Origin: Anthostomella pinea
Taxonomy: Eukaryota > Ascomycota > Sordariomycetes > Xylariales > Xylariaceae
NCBI GenBank assembly: GCA_963556695.1
Contig: CAUWAG010000003.1
Location: forward strand, 1,426,001 to 1,490,000
Direction of reading: 5' to 3'
Length of the DNA: 64,000 nt
Shown: positions 1 through 11,980 of the stretch, piece by piece
Position numbering within the stretch: the stretch's first letter is position 1
Layout: each line of letters begins with the position of its first letter
Notes under the pieces: generated by a model
Seen by the model: the letters and a program-made list of their open reading frames with translations, nothing else
Database searches by the model: none
What the model was told of the DNA's origin: nothing
Program-made: the position numbers and the translations under genes

Positions 1-3000
1 GACTTGGTTGCGAAGCTCTTCTCTTAATTCCACAAATGGGTCGAAAGAAGTTCAGTTCGAAGACGGTTCTGTACGGCCGGAACATGCTCATCACAGAATA
101 CCTTTGGATATATCACTGGCTTCTCCACCCTCCTCAAAACGGCGAACGCATCCCGGATAGAAAGCAGAGGGAGAAGGGCCCTGATGGGAAGACCCACCCC
201 ATGTTCAGAACAAGAAAGCAAGTGTCGAGTCACATCCAGGTCTTGAAGGGGTTCTTCTCGACCCTGGTCACATGTAAGCAGGCACAAGTCCCTTCATTGG
301 TTGCTTCTTGAAAACTAACTGTGTGATGGAAGTCCACTTTATCTTTCCGAGTAAGAAGCATAACAAGGATGATGACAAGAAACTGTTGAAAGAGGAGGAA
401 GAGAGCGATTCCTTCAAGAACAACCGAGTCCTCATCTCTCTGGCCGATAGTCGTCTTCCAGATGAGAGGCCGAACTACGAATACTTTGCCCGGCTGCTGA
501 ACGCAGACAACGATGTCTTCCTCCGGCCGAAGCAATGCTGGATCTTCGTGTCTTCTACGAATGTCAGCCTCAAGGAGAAGCACATCACCACGGAAGAAGG
601 CGCCACGAAGAAGCAAGTCCTGGGATATACGCCCGATGATCACTGGCTGAGTGAGGCTGACTATCCCCACCTCAAGCTCAACGACGGGAAGGACTACAAG
701 GACCTTCCTCGCACGGGGAACCGTCCAACCGTACTCTTGCACGAATACACAAAACAACTGACGCAGAAGGAGTCGTCCTCTATCAAGGACATCTCCAACA
801 AGTGGGAAGTGCGGTTCCCTGAGCTGAAAGAGAAGCTCGTCAAAGCCCTGAGCGACACCAGATCATCTGACGAGCGGAGCTCACGCTGTGTCGTTGGACC
901 GTGCGATACGTTCCACTTCAAGGTAGTCCTCGACCTGCACGCGACGTCCAAGTTCCCCGACGGCTCCGAGCTCAACGGCCTGGTCGAGCTTTCGATCAGT
1001 CAGCCGAACCTGCACAACCACAGCTGGCGGTCCGTCACGTCGGTGGTCAAGCCGGACGAGCTGCACATCTCGGACGAGGAGCCCGACTTCTGGGAGCGCA
1101 GCAACCCCGTCGACGTCAGCCCCCAGCACCGCCCGGGCTGCAACAGCGTCGGGCGCTGCGACTGCACCGGCCGGGGCAACCGTGACTTCATCTCCGTGCC
1201 CTTCCCCGCCCACAGCTGGGCCAGCACGTTCATCAAGCTTGCGCCGTACGTGACCGCCGAGCGCGAACGCAAGGACCGCGAGCGAGCCGCCCGCGAAGCA
1301 GGGTCCCTGCGCGGCGGCCGTGCCGAGCACGAGGCAGCGCGCCTGAAGAAGGAGAAGGACGAGGCCTCTGCCTCCTCGTCATCGTCCTCGCACAAGTCAA
1401 AGATGCCGAGCCCCGTAGACCTGCTCGCCCAGGTCGCCATGTACCAAGAGATCTGGTCGGCGCCGATGACCAACGAGGCCAACACCATCAAGACCGACAA
1501 CAACAATGGCACGACGACGAAGCAGCAGCAGCAGCAGCGGAGCGGCGCCAACTGGACGCGGCGGGCGGTGATCCTGTGGACGTTCGTGCCGGTGCACGAC
1601 CACACGGACGACAAGGGCAAGACGGTGACGGTGCCGGCGGCGGCCAACTGGCGCTTCCTGACCAAGTTCGACCCGACGTCGCAGTACCACCAGAGGCACG
1701 CGTACTTTTCGGGTTCGCCGCCCGTCGTGGCCCGCGACAACGTCATGTCGCCCAATCCGGGGTACGCGCACCACGTCAACGCGGCCATGCACGAGAACTT
1801 CGGCGCGGCCGCGTACGGCGACGCCGCGGCCACTTCGGCTGCGCCGGGCCTGAATGGGCTCACGCTGCCGAGCCACGGACAACACCACCATCACCACCAT
1901 CCGCATCATCTTGGTGGTGGCGGCGGTATGAACAACCTTATGGACAGCAGCTTCCCAACGCCGCCTCCGAGTGGGAATTTGCACGGCTCCTACGCGCACA
2001 GCTTCGACAACGGCGGCAACAACAACGTGAGCGTGAATGGTGGCAGCCAGACCATCGGCTCCGCCGACTCGCTGCACCACCACCTGAGCTTCATGTCGGA
2101 CGGCACCACGAGCGGCACGGGCACGGACACGACGTCCACAACGACCGCCGCTGCCGAGGACCCGTTTCTGGGCGGCCTCGTGGCCGACTACATGCTCGCA
2201 GACGTCCAGCGCGGACACTACATGATCGATAGTAACGGCAACGTCAGTTCACACGGCCGCAGCCGTAACCAGCACCAGCAGGTCAGCTGGGTCGACAACA
2301 GTACTGGTACTGGTCTGACCAGCACGACGGAGCCGTCGCAGCAATGGGCTGCTGTTGCTGCTGCTGCGCTGGGACAGGGAGTGGGACAGGGACGCCATGG
2401 TGGCCAGGATCTACGCGATAATATCAGCGGTTCGTGGGGTGTGGCCGAGGAGGCGCATACGCCGCAGTCTCACCTGTCGTCGCAGCAGCATCATTCTCAA
2501 CTTCAACACCAGCAACATGACGCCGGCGAGCTCATGGCGCCTGAACACCAGGACGCGTGGACGGCGTGGCAGGCGGCGGAGCTGGCGCGGCTGGATGGGA
2601 ATGGTGGTGTGGGCGGTGGTGTCGGAGTTGGGTACGATAGCCAGAGCCACCATTCGTGGGACGACGAGGACAGCTTCGGTGCGGATGCCGGGACGGTCGG
2701 GGAGTTCGAACTGGGCGGGACGGGGTTGACGCCGTTGCGGAATCATGCGCTGAGCCAGCAGATGCATTCGCAATCTCAGTCTCAGTCTCAACCGCAACTG
2801 CTATCTCAGAGCCAGGACCAAAGCCAGAGCCAGAGCCAGAGTTTCTCCCAGCCTCAGTTTCAGGGCCTCTCCCACGTCCGAAGCGAAACCAGCAGCCACA
2901 CCTCCCCGACCCTCCTCGCGCCAAACCGCAAGCGCTCGCGCGACGAGAGTGCGGATGTAGATGGTGACGATGGAAGCGATGATGGCTCGGTGTATGCGGC

Positions 3001-3193
3001 GGCGCACTCGAACACAATGCGGAGGAAGCTGTCTCATCCAAACCCGAACCCGAACCCGGGGTTTGGACAGCACCAGCACCAGAGTCACCTTCAACTGCAT
3101 GATCTAAGTGGTCACGGGCATGGGCATGGGCTACATGCGGCGCCTACGGCTGTGATGGATGATGGGCTCCAAGGGCAGTCGTACTTGGGATAG
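1..3193 (+). CDS. abaA: AbaA/TEC1-like TEA/ATTS-domain transcription factor, 5' end missing
   Basis: Likely the developmental regulator AbaA, a nuclear DNA-binding factor that in ascomycetes drives late conidiophore development. The reading frame is open from the window edge (codons from base 3) through the second half of a TEA domain: LLLIPQMGRKKF, then RTRKQVSSHIQVLKGFF. A 59 bp intron lies at 274-332 (GTAAGC donor, ACTAACT branch at 313-319, AAG acceptor); splicing gives VTFHFIFPSKKH in frame. The long second exon (333-3193) has a conserved-looking globular part (to about base 1300), then a low-complexity tail with poly-His (about 1885-1905), poly-Gln and Ser-Gln repeats (2770-2850). The start codon and N-terminal half of the TEA domain lie left of the window. 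TEA assignment is strong; AbaA rather than another TEA paralogue is inferred from the single-TEA, long-tail layout. Confidence 0.87.
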
Positions 3194-6100
3194 GGGATCT
3201 ATGGCGGTGCATCTTTCTGGTTCTGCATTTCTCGGGTTCAATCTTCACACACAAAAGGGAACCTTATGGTCATTCATCACCGTCATCGTCGTTGTCGTTG
3301 TCGAGGAAAGTGTGTTTGACCTTGAGTCACTCCTCACTTGGCTTGGCTTTTCTACCTACCCCTTTCAGTATCCATTCGCCAAGACGTTTTCCTGTGTGTT
3401 TAGGAAAGGAGCATTTGGCAGGTTTTGCTTCTCATGGGGAAAGGACAGGCAGGCAGGCAGGCAGGCATGGGCCTCATCATATCATTCATCATCCATAATT
3501 CACACCCACATTCAGATACACACAAAACAGGCGCGCGCATCAGAGCCTGCATTCCGACCTCTGTCGCTTTAATACCGATTTAATTAATCAAGCAAGCAAG
3601 CAAGTAATCATTCATATTGATGTTCAACTCGGAGAAGTGAGACTATCTTGACTACCTACCATTTGCTTACCTATGAGCTTTGACCTTGCGGTGTTTTAAA
3701 ATGACTCCATCGTGTGATCCGTTAAGACGGGGCCGCGCGAGTCTGTCCGCCAGTCCACTATCCTACCGTGTTTGTAGGTGTCCACGTAAGGTTAGAGACC
3801 TGTCTCTACCAGGACTATCGACCCTCCGACGTGAGCCGGACCACGTTTGTCATTGTGTAATGCCAAATAGATGGCCCTCCCGCCACGCATCCGCTGGGCA
3901 GGGAAGGTGGTCGAGGAGACAAAAATGTGAATCGAGTTCCACGACATCGATTCCTCGCACTTGTAACGGTGGGAAGCGAAGTTGCACCGACAACGTTCGT
4001 GGCATAGCGAGTGATCTTAGGGAGACGATAGCACGGCCAGGGTCGATGTCTGAACCGCATCATATCGCACCGCGTCGCCTTTCTCTCCCTTGGCTTGCGG
4101 GTCCGCGTCTCCATCACAATCGCATTGTACTGGTCATTTGGCGACGACGACTTCAGAAGATCAACGAAACATGGGGCCGAGTGATAGAGTTAGAAAACAA
4201 ACAGGAGATCATTCGAATACCCACCTTGGCACGACATGCTCGACAAGAAGCAATTGAAGATGAAGATAAACCGATATGTTAAAGACCGGGGCCGCCGGCG
4301 AAACACCTAGTAGGTCTAGACGATGAGAGCGGTTTTCTGCTTGCCGTTTCACCTCGTGGGCGAATGCGCACCTGGGCAGGCAGTACACGCGTAAAGTGGT
4401 AAAATGTCGTGGGGTCTTGACATTCTGTAACACCACGAGTTCCTCGTGCGACTCTCCCCCTTCAAGGCGCATCCGCAATTCGGGCAGCGGCACTGACCGG
4501 GCATGGAGTTCTTATCCCACAGACGGATGACTGTCCGGGGGAGGAAGCTTAGCGACGACCATGCAAGGGTGTTGCCGATGGTGAGCAGGGAGGCGGGCGA
4601 TCACCAGCGATGGTGAAACCTGGAATGTCTGGATGTCAGGAACACGCAAGTACTGCCCGAGAGGGGCGAGGGAGGTCGCGACACGACAGCGCGGCACGCG
4701 ACCGGCTCTCACATTTTGGGGGTCTCGCATTCCCGAGAAAGTGAATGACATTGAAGATGAAATAGGTATGCTAGGCACTTTATTAGAGTTGCGCACCTGC
4801 GTAACCTCGAGTACGTTGGGTAGTTGAAGTCGTCCACCTACGTTGCGCGCCTACACCGAGTAGTGGCATCGTGGTTGAACGTCGCAGACGACGGCACCGG
4901 ACGAGGTGGCGCAGGTTGAGCCGCGCTGCTGGGCCGGCTTATTACCAGCAGACTCGTCGTTAATGCAATGCACTGCACTCCTTCCTATGGGGGTAGGTAC
5001 TGTACTGGGGACAGGAAGATGCGTGATGAGTGAAAGTGCTTGCATCTGCTGATGCACAGCAGATCAGACACACCCCTGGAAACGAGCAAGAACACCCCCT
5101 TTGGTACGCACAGATCAACATTGAAGCTCGTGTGGCACGGGTTTGCCTCACCTGTACACTTGATGGAAATGTGCTCAATCGCATCAACCCTAGTCGGAAA
5201 GAGCCATGTAGACGTTGCCCGGGAAGTCTGATGGGACTCACTTTGCCTGCGTGTATGGCAGAACGTGGCAGCGCCTATCTCAAGACACACGGACCCGTAG
5301 GAAACCATCGCGGTTATGGGAGACTGCAAAGAACAGAAATAGTGAGACACGGTCGATAAAACCTGAATTGCTGCCAAGACGGCGGCAAAAAGGGCCAACC
5401 ACGAGGGTGAAGCTTGGGTAGGAGCGCGGAAGCTGTTGCAGTATGGGCCATTCTCGTCTTCACCCGGTCGCTTCATGAAGAGTAAAATAAGACGGTCGTG
5501 AGAAGGGTCCGAGTTTGAAGTGAAGCTAACCGCCACACCTTGATAAGAGATTGCAGCCTCTCGACGGGGTGTCGTCAGCTCGCGCCCGTTACGGACAGGG
5601 GTCTGCGACGACATTTGAGTGGTGGAGATGCAAAGATGGGAAAGGCGAGGCGTTTGGAGAAGATGAAATGGCCGGGCCAGATGCGAACGATGCACGATGC
5701 CAGATGCAAGGCACGACTTGCCCAAGCGATAGGCCACGACGAAAAGATACCTGGGTACCTGCTGATAGCTGCGGGGTGCACGTCCCCTCTGTCGTTACAG
5801 ATCGGGAAGGGCACAGACCACGTCTGGATTATCGGACAATGGAAGAGGTCACTTTACTAGCAATTGCGGGCGAGGGGTACATGCTTGGCGACATTAAAGT
5901 CCTGACACCCCTGGCACGCCTAGGTAGGCTCGTGCGCTAACACCCTAGCCCGCAGAGCCCCTGATGGGCCCTGCAGGGTCCCTACCGGCGGGGCCAACCG
6001 GCTCGCCGGCCAATCAAAGAAGGTTAGCTTTAGGCTCATACAGCCTCCCCCACCACATCGAACCCGAGCCAGTTCGTCCAACCTTTGATCGTCAACCTCA

Positions 6101-7331
6101 CTCATCTGGCCCCATCTGCAAAACACAAAACACCATCCCCTGCGCCGGTCTTGAGCGACTGGTGCGCATCAACCGCCCTGTCAGACGCCCCAGTTATCAT
6201 GCTAGAAACATGTCCGCCTGTCGTGCAGCTCATGGTCCCTAATATGCCGCCAGACTCCCCTGTTCTCCTCCGTCTGATACTTCTTGCTGAGATGCCTCAG
6301 CCTCATGTCTGCCGGTCTTCATAGCTCCATACAGCAGTTGGCCGAGGTCGTAAAACATGGCTACTCAAATAGACCCGCACGCTATCTCACCTTTTGACCT
6401 CTTGCCCTCTTGAGTCTTGACGTCCGGCTACCCGGCTATTTGGGCCTACGCACCTTCACACGTACGTGTTCTAGTTCAAGTCTAAACATTCTCATGTTTG
6501 AGGTGACGCCGTGAGGACCCGCCATCCTTTACTATCCGAAGTGATTCGACACGAGTAGACCAACACCCTATCATCTCAAGATAGCCCGATAATCCCACCA
6601 ACCGACCTTGACTCGATCTGACCTTGACCCGATCTGTCAACACGGCGAGTAGCAGTCATAAGAAGTACAGAAGCCGCCACACCCCAAATCGCCAAGTCTC
6701 TGATTGATCGTCACCATCCCGGCCACATCTTATCTTGCCCCGTGCTGCAGGTCCTCGAACACCCTTGCGCCGCTCCTCGTGCCCTCAGTCCAGCACCTCC
6801 CAACATCTGGGCCCCAAGGTACTTCATTGTCACTTGGCGCTCACCACCCCTTCATCACTCGTCCTCGTACTCCTCACTACCTTATTCTCGCGAACAACGC
6901 CGACCAGAGCTATCCTCTTTATCCATTGTCCGACATCTAGGGCTCGGTTGTCTGCCGTCCTTCGCCATGCGAGTCTAAGCCACACAAAGACTTAGTTTCT
7001 TCCTATTTCTATTCTCCGAGTCAGCCAGTTTGACTCTTAGGCGCTGAGCGTCTTTGATTCCTTTACACTTTCTTTCAGACACGCATACTCACCCCGTACA
7101 TCAATCTTCGTACTTCTACTCGAGCGCCAGCCGCAACTCCTCGACTTCTCCCACGCCCACTTTCAACATCCACTACACCAAAGCGAATCCAAGCACCTTC
7201 TCGACAACGCGCAATACACACCTTTGCATTCAGCATCTGAAATCCGACACGCACTTTCCTCTGCGTCTCCTGGTGAGGTCCAGAGATTACATCGTCTCAT
7301 TCTCCACTCCTTCTCCTACCACCGTCAGAAA
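3194..7331. other. Gene-poor interval with microsatellites
   Basis: About 4.1 kb between the abaA-like gene and the LPMO-like gene. It has an AGGC microsatellite near 3446-3466 and an AAGC run near 3590-3604 just past the abaA stop. The open frames here are short, overlap on both strands and match nothing I know, so I call none. The last 600 bases are C/T-rich, as in long 5' leaders of ascomycete genes, and probably hold the leader and promoter of the next gene. Confidence 0.6.
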
Positions 7332-8516
7332 ATGCTCTCCAAGAGTACTACCACCTACGCGATTGCGTTGGTGGCCGCATCGCAAGTCAACGCGCACACC
7401 TGGGTCGAGCAACTGTTCCATATCGACTCTACCGGCGCCTTCACGGGAGAGCCGGGATACCCCTTCGGCTTCGTGCCCAGAAACCAGAACGTTGTAGATG
7501 ACGTCCACCAGAACAAAATCCTCGATACCAGTACAAACCCTGTTGTTTGTAAGCCGAGATCTTCAAGCAACTACGCCAAATACCCTCCCCTGGAAGCCGC
7601 CGCTGGAGACTACATTGCCATGACCTATGAGGAAAATGGGCATGTGTCGCAACCCAACCTAACTCCTCGACCGTACCGCGGAGGGAATGTCTTCGTCTAT
7701 GGCAGTTTGAAACATGAGGACTCGGAAGGCATCAACGATGTCCTTAACGCTTGGACAGTTGACGGCAAAGGCGGTAACGGCAATGGTCGTCTTATCGCCA
7801 CGCACTACTTCGACGACGGTCAGTGCTACCAGAACAATCCGGACAACGCAATCGTGCAATCCCGAATGAAGGCCGTCAACGGGCCTGCCGAACTGCGGTG
7901 CCAATCGGACTTGCAGCTTCCGGAGGACCTGCCCTCCGAGGGGATCTACACCATTTACTGGGTTTGGGACTGGCCATTGATCACTAGCGACACACAGAAC
8001 ACGACTGAGATCTACACGTCATGCGCCGATATCACGCTTGGTGGCGCCAAAGTCAGCAGCACCAAGTCTCAGATGAAGTACGCCAAACCCGACAACGTCG
8101 CAGGCGCGGGTATCTCATCTCAGCTGAACATCCTCGTCGAGGCGACTGCTCTGGGCATTGGTACTTCCAGCCCAGCCGCACCGCCGAGCCCCACCGCTCA
8201 GCCAGACCAGACCACCGATGCCCCCGATGCCCCTTCCCCTTCCGAATCCACGTCGACCAAGAACCACAAGGGTGGTGTCAAGACGGTCACTGTCACTGCT
8301 GACGCCGCCACTGTCACTCAATGGACGACGGTGACCTTGGGCGCCGGGGACGGCACCGCTCAGCCTTCCGGACACACAACTGCTGCTTCGCAGTCGACTC
8401 AGCAGACCGATGCTGCTCCGTCCGCTCCCACAAGCTTAGTGCCCGTGAGCCACGTCGAGGGCTTCCTGAAGGCTCGAACGACGGGTCAGGCCCGACGAGA
8501 ATCTTCGGTGGAATAA
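7332..8516 (+). CDS. Secreted LPMO-like protein with N-terminal histidine (histidine-brace candidate)
   Basis: A 394-residue single-exon protein. I chose the ATG at 7332 because it gives a clean signal peptide (about 21 residues, ending QVNA) and leaves histidine as the first mature residue (HTWVEQL). That is the hallmark of copper histidine-brace enzymes such as lytic polysaccharide monooxygenases. A second candidate ligand is mature His83 in NGHVSQPN, spaced much as in LPMOs. The core runs to an IYTIYWVWDW strand and a TSCADITL end (to about residue 250). A Ser/Thr/Pro-rich tail follows, with no evident GPI signal. It resembles an uncharacterised fungal family that I recall as DUF7492, not a well-known AA family. 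Role by inference: oxidative attack on cell-wall polysaccharide, or copper binding. The 36 in-frame codons upstream do not look coding. Confidence 0.75.
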   Translation: MLSKSTTTYAIALVAASQVNAHTWVEQLFHIDSTGAFTGEPGYPFGFVPRNQNVVDDVHQNKILDTSTNPVVCKPRSSSNYAKYPPLEAAAGDYIAMTYEENGHVSQPNLTPRPYRGGNVFVYGSLKHEDSEGINDVLNAWTVDGKGGNGNGRLIATHYFDDGQCYQNNPDNAIVQSRMKAVNGPAELRCQSDLQLPEDLPSEGIYTIYWVWDWPLITSDTQNTTEIYTSCADITLGGAKVSSTKSQMKYAKPDNVAGAGISSQLNILVEATALGIGTSSPAAPPSPTAQPDQTTDAPDAPSPSESTSTKNHKGGVKTVTVTADAATVTQWTTVTLGAGDGTAQPSGHTTAASQSTQQTDAAPSAPTSLVPVSHVEGFLKARTTGQARRESSVE

Positions 8517-9563
8517 AAACCCAAGCATGAGTCAGTCACCCGGATTGTTCACGAATAGACAATCCCATACACGACGTCCTCGGCGCCAACTCTTCTCTGC
8601 ACATACTTTCGTTGTCAGCACGCGACAGACAACGGGCCATGGACATAACGACCTTATATAGGGGAGCAGGGTCCACGGGCGCGGTTTCATTTCCTTGTGT
8701 CGGTCGCATTTACATAGGTAGACTGCTGCATGCCAGGGGGCGGGGGCAGGCGTTTCCGGTTTCTTATATAGGGTTGGAAATGATACCCCCTTTGCACCTG
8801 CACCTTTCTTTCGCACACATGACATCGGACAAATGAGGCGTTGATGGCACATGGCATCATGGATCTCTGCTTCGCATACGCACATATCGGTCAATGGAGC
8901 GTTTGGTGGAATCTCCATACTTCACTTGTACATACAGCATATCGCCTAGGGCTACTGGTAGTCTCTAGGCAGATTAAGAAAAGTTCCTCTTCTGGAAATC
9001 AGATCCTCTTTGTGACATTGTTTGGGTGATACATGACGCTGTCTCGCCAATGCTTGTGGGCTACTATGAGCATATGCATGTGGCCATGGTTGGCGACTAC
9101 GGGTGCTGCTGCGCTCTTGTGGCTCTAGAGTTGGGACTGCGCCTACTTCAGTCGGACTCGTAATACTTAAGTTAGTCGTCCGTTCAAGGCACAGTTCAAA
9201 CCCTATTGTTAGAGAACGGCCCTTCCTCGTGGCACGGCTTATATGGACAAGGTAGATGATATTCACGAGCACTGTGATTGCCAAGTACACCTACGAGCAC
9301 TCATAGGTATGTAGGGCAGAAAGAATGTGGAATGAAGTTATATACACTGCTCCATGGACGTATGTACACTCCCCGAACAAGAGCACCCCGCTCACTCCGC
9401 AACCCTAGTAAGTGACGAGAAGAAGAAAAATATAGATTCAAGAATGGACTGCGGCGACTGCTAGTTAGCCATTATTCCCGATGAACTATTCGGCAACCGA
9501 TGGTGTCACTTACAACATAGGTAGGTCTTGCCTATCAGCCCAAGGGTTCTGCTAGGTAGCCAT
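8517..9563. other. Intergenic, nothing recognised
   Basis: Interval between two genes that converge (the LPMO-like gene on + and the small secreted protein gene on -), so it should mainly hold their 3' ends. Only short open frames are present, and none resembles a known family. Confidence 0.5.
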
Positions 9564-10146
9564 CTAGCAGCTGAAACCGCAGTCGAGATCCACGGTCTCA
9601 TGCTCATCGAAGGTGCTGGCGAGGTCCCAGTCGCCGACCTTGCAGCGGGAGTTGGGGTTCTTGGCGTTGCCGCTGGTCCAGCCTTGGTCGCCGTAGGTGA
9701 AGGAAGCCTGGTAAATCACACGCGCGGTTTAGCCCATGCCCTTTGGGTTGCGTGTCGGAGAAAAGAACAATGAGGAGGAGGAGGAGAATAGCAAGAAGTA
9801 CAGGAAGTGAAAGGGAAAAGGGAGAAGGGAGGGGACAACATACGACATTGTCATCCTGTTTGTCCTGCGTGACGATGATGTGCAGGTTCGCGGGCATGCC
9901 GCCCTCCTGGATGTCGACCGTCACGGTCCCCTCGTCCGAGTGCACCTTGGCGGGCGCCGCGATCAGGATGCCGTTGCCGTCGAACACCTTGGCCGTGACG
10001 TCCTCCATGTCGTTGTCGCCCGAGGAGACGTGCAGGTGCAGGCCGCACCAGCCGCCGTTGAAGCGCTTCTCGACCTTTGCCAGGGGCGTGGCGATGGAGG
10101 CGCCGGCGAGGGCGAGGAGGGAGATGGTGGCGGTGGTGAAGTGCAT
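9564..10146 (-). CDS. Small secreted cysteine-containing protein, 148 aa
   Basis: Two exons: 10146-9844 (101 codons) and 9707-9564 (47 codons plus stop). The 136 bp intron (9843-9708) has a GTATGT donor and CAG acceptor, and the junction reads DDNVASFTYGDQGW. The N-terminus is a signal peptide (MHFTTATISLLALAGASIA). A KR pair at residues 27-28 could be a Kex2-type site. The mature part has four cysteines (residue 34, then three near the C-terminus ending CGFSC). The spliced reading gives a coherent small protein, whereas unspliced reading runs into low-complexity sequence. I recognise no family, so the function is unknown. It could be a cell-surface or effector-type protein. A TATA-like CTATAAAGG lies about 180 bp upstream. 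Confidence 0.72.
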
Positions 10147-10326
10147 TTTCGATGCGGGTGGTTGTGGTAGTTGGGTGAAGAGTGAATTTGTGGAAGATGG
10201 AAAAGAATCCGAGAAGAGGAAGAAGTAGATGAAGTAGATGAAGTTATGAAACTGGTTGCTCTTGTTGTAGCTGTGTTGATGTTGTTCTGTCCAGGAGAAA
10301 AGAGATCGAGGGGTGATATCTTGCCC

Positions 10327-10335
10327 CCTTTATAG
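10327..10335 (-). promoter_or_regulatory. TATA-like box of the small secreted protein gene
   Basis: On the - strand the bases read CTATAAAGG, 181-189 bp before the ATG at 10146. This distance suits a transcript with a leader of about 150 bases. It is a motif match only. Confidence 0.4.
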
Positions 10336-11737
10336 ACGACTCGGTGCCCGTTCAGATTCTCCCGACTCTGTGAACCTCTCTCAGCCGCATCGATGCCATC
10401 ATTGCTTCCGCGAATATCAAAATAGCAACAACGTCTTGCATGAAACAATCGCTCTCACCCATGACGAGCTCGACGCCGGAATATTACCATTTCTCCCCAC
10501 TTACCCGCACTCTCAGCCCTGTGAGCCTCTCATCGTCCAATTTTGTCTTTCGGGAGGATCAAATTAGCAACACGTTTTAATACGAAACACCCACGCCAAG
10601 ACAGATCCGAGATCGAGCTTTGCTAATCCTCCTAGCTCGGCCCGTTACGCAATGAGTCTGTTATGCTTGTGGAGTAACTACTGACACCTCAGATACCCCG
10701 GCCGGCGACCAAAAGCCATGGCCTCATGGAGACCCTTACTTTTAGTCAAAGGAGTTACTTGTCAGGGTCCCGAGGCTGTGTTACCTCGTATGATCGGCAA
10801 GGCTCGTGACACACTCGCCGGTATACTACTCCTCTAGCCTAAGAACGGCTGAAGACCCCTTAGGTTAGGTCGCCGACCAATAAAAGGTGCTCAATTGCAC
10901 CGGTCGCTCCACGGGTAGCTAAGTTAAGAACCACCTATCAGAACTCATTGCATAAACCAGCGACAGGTATAAAGCGGTGGTACTTGAGCTTGCGAAGGAT
11001 TTACACTACATTCTATGTACCTAAGCTTAATTCCTTCCCGCTCATGCGCCGTTTCCTTGGTCGGCGACCTACAGTAGGGGTACCTATTCAGAAGAGACCC
11101 GGCGCCGTTATTAGGCTAGGGGGGTGACAGTCACTAGTGGTAGAGGCTAGTTATTTCTAGAACTTCGGTGACCAGGGCTGCTTCTCGGACCTCGGAGCCG
11201 AAGATATGGCTGGGGATGCCGGTGCCCGTGGACTAGAAGACAGCGGTTTCGGGCTTCTCGAAGCCCGTCCGGACCAGTACTGAGCAGTGGCTTAGATGGA
11301 CACCGGGTCAGATGATGGATCACGCCCGTGCCGATGTGTATACCCTACTTGGGTCTGGATCTTTCTTTCACATCTCCCGGTCGATCCAGCAAGATGATCG
11401 ATCTATATGATAGCACTATCTTTTCGCAAAAAACCAGGGTCGTGGCGCCCAGCTGAAGCCACGAACCTTCCAGCCGCTACACATGAAACAGGCATGCTTT
11501 GTCTTCCACGTTTGAGATACGACGAGACATCTTACTAGAAATGACATGTCAGAAGCTGCGATAGCGGTAAGTTTTTGTCGGATGTCGGATTGGGAGATAT
11601 AAATAAAACCATGCCGACCACACAAATATACTGTAGATAACCACAATTTCACACACCAACACTTCCATCTAGGCCCAGGACACCTTCACCACCACAACCC
11701 TTCTTCATAAACGAAACTCAGCACTCAAACCAGCAAG
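10336..11737. other. Gene-poor interval, nothing recognised
   Basis: About 1.4 kb with many stops in all frames, rich in CTAG and TAGG words, and no open frame above background. It may be old, mutated repeat DNA, but I could not align it with anything else in the window. Confidence 0.45.
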
Positions 11738-11980
11738 ATGAACAGACACCCGCTACTCCAGTGCTCTGATCCGAAATGCGGATTCCCCAATCGGTGTGCA
11801 AGATGTCATCGAAATATAAGGGAAGCGGTGCGCCAAATGAATCATCGGAGCGGGTACTTTGGGCCGGCCCCGCAGTCAGACTGGTTCACGGATGGCGATG
11901 GTCTCATCGGGACATACTGTCTCATCCCAGCAACCTGCCTGATGTTCTTTCCCACTTGGTACTATTCTTCTTATTTTTAA
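11738..11980 (+). CDS. Small hypothetical protein, 80 aa
   Basis: A short open frame with a plausible setting: TATAAAT about 140 bp upstream (near 11600), then a C/A-rich stretch like an ascomycete 5' leader right before the ATG. The protein has a cysteine cluster (CSDPKCGFPNRCARCHRN, a CX4C...CX2C pattern that could bind zinc) and a hydrophobic end (CLIPATCLMFFPTWYY). I do not recognise it. It could be a first exon or the remnant of a larger gene. Support is weak. Confidence 0.3.
   Translation: MNRHPLLQCSDPKCGFPNRCARCHRNIREAVRQMNHRSGYFGPAPQSDWFTDGDGLIGTYCLIPATCLMFFPTWYYSSYF

Noticed and set aside
3680..4282. A 200-codon open frame on the + strand
   Set aside because: Composition is odd, no domain or conserved feature is visible, and frames on the other strand are of similar length.
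5551..5940. Overlapping + strand open frames of 106-129 codons
   Set aside because: No plausible protein features, no intron signals that improve them, and no clear promoter.
6704..6995. Three overlapping short open frames
   Set aside because: They lie in the C/T-rich leader-like DNA before the LPMO-like gene; their Leu/Ser/Pro bias is explained by base composition.
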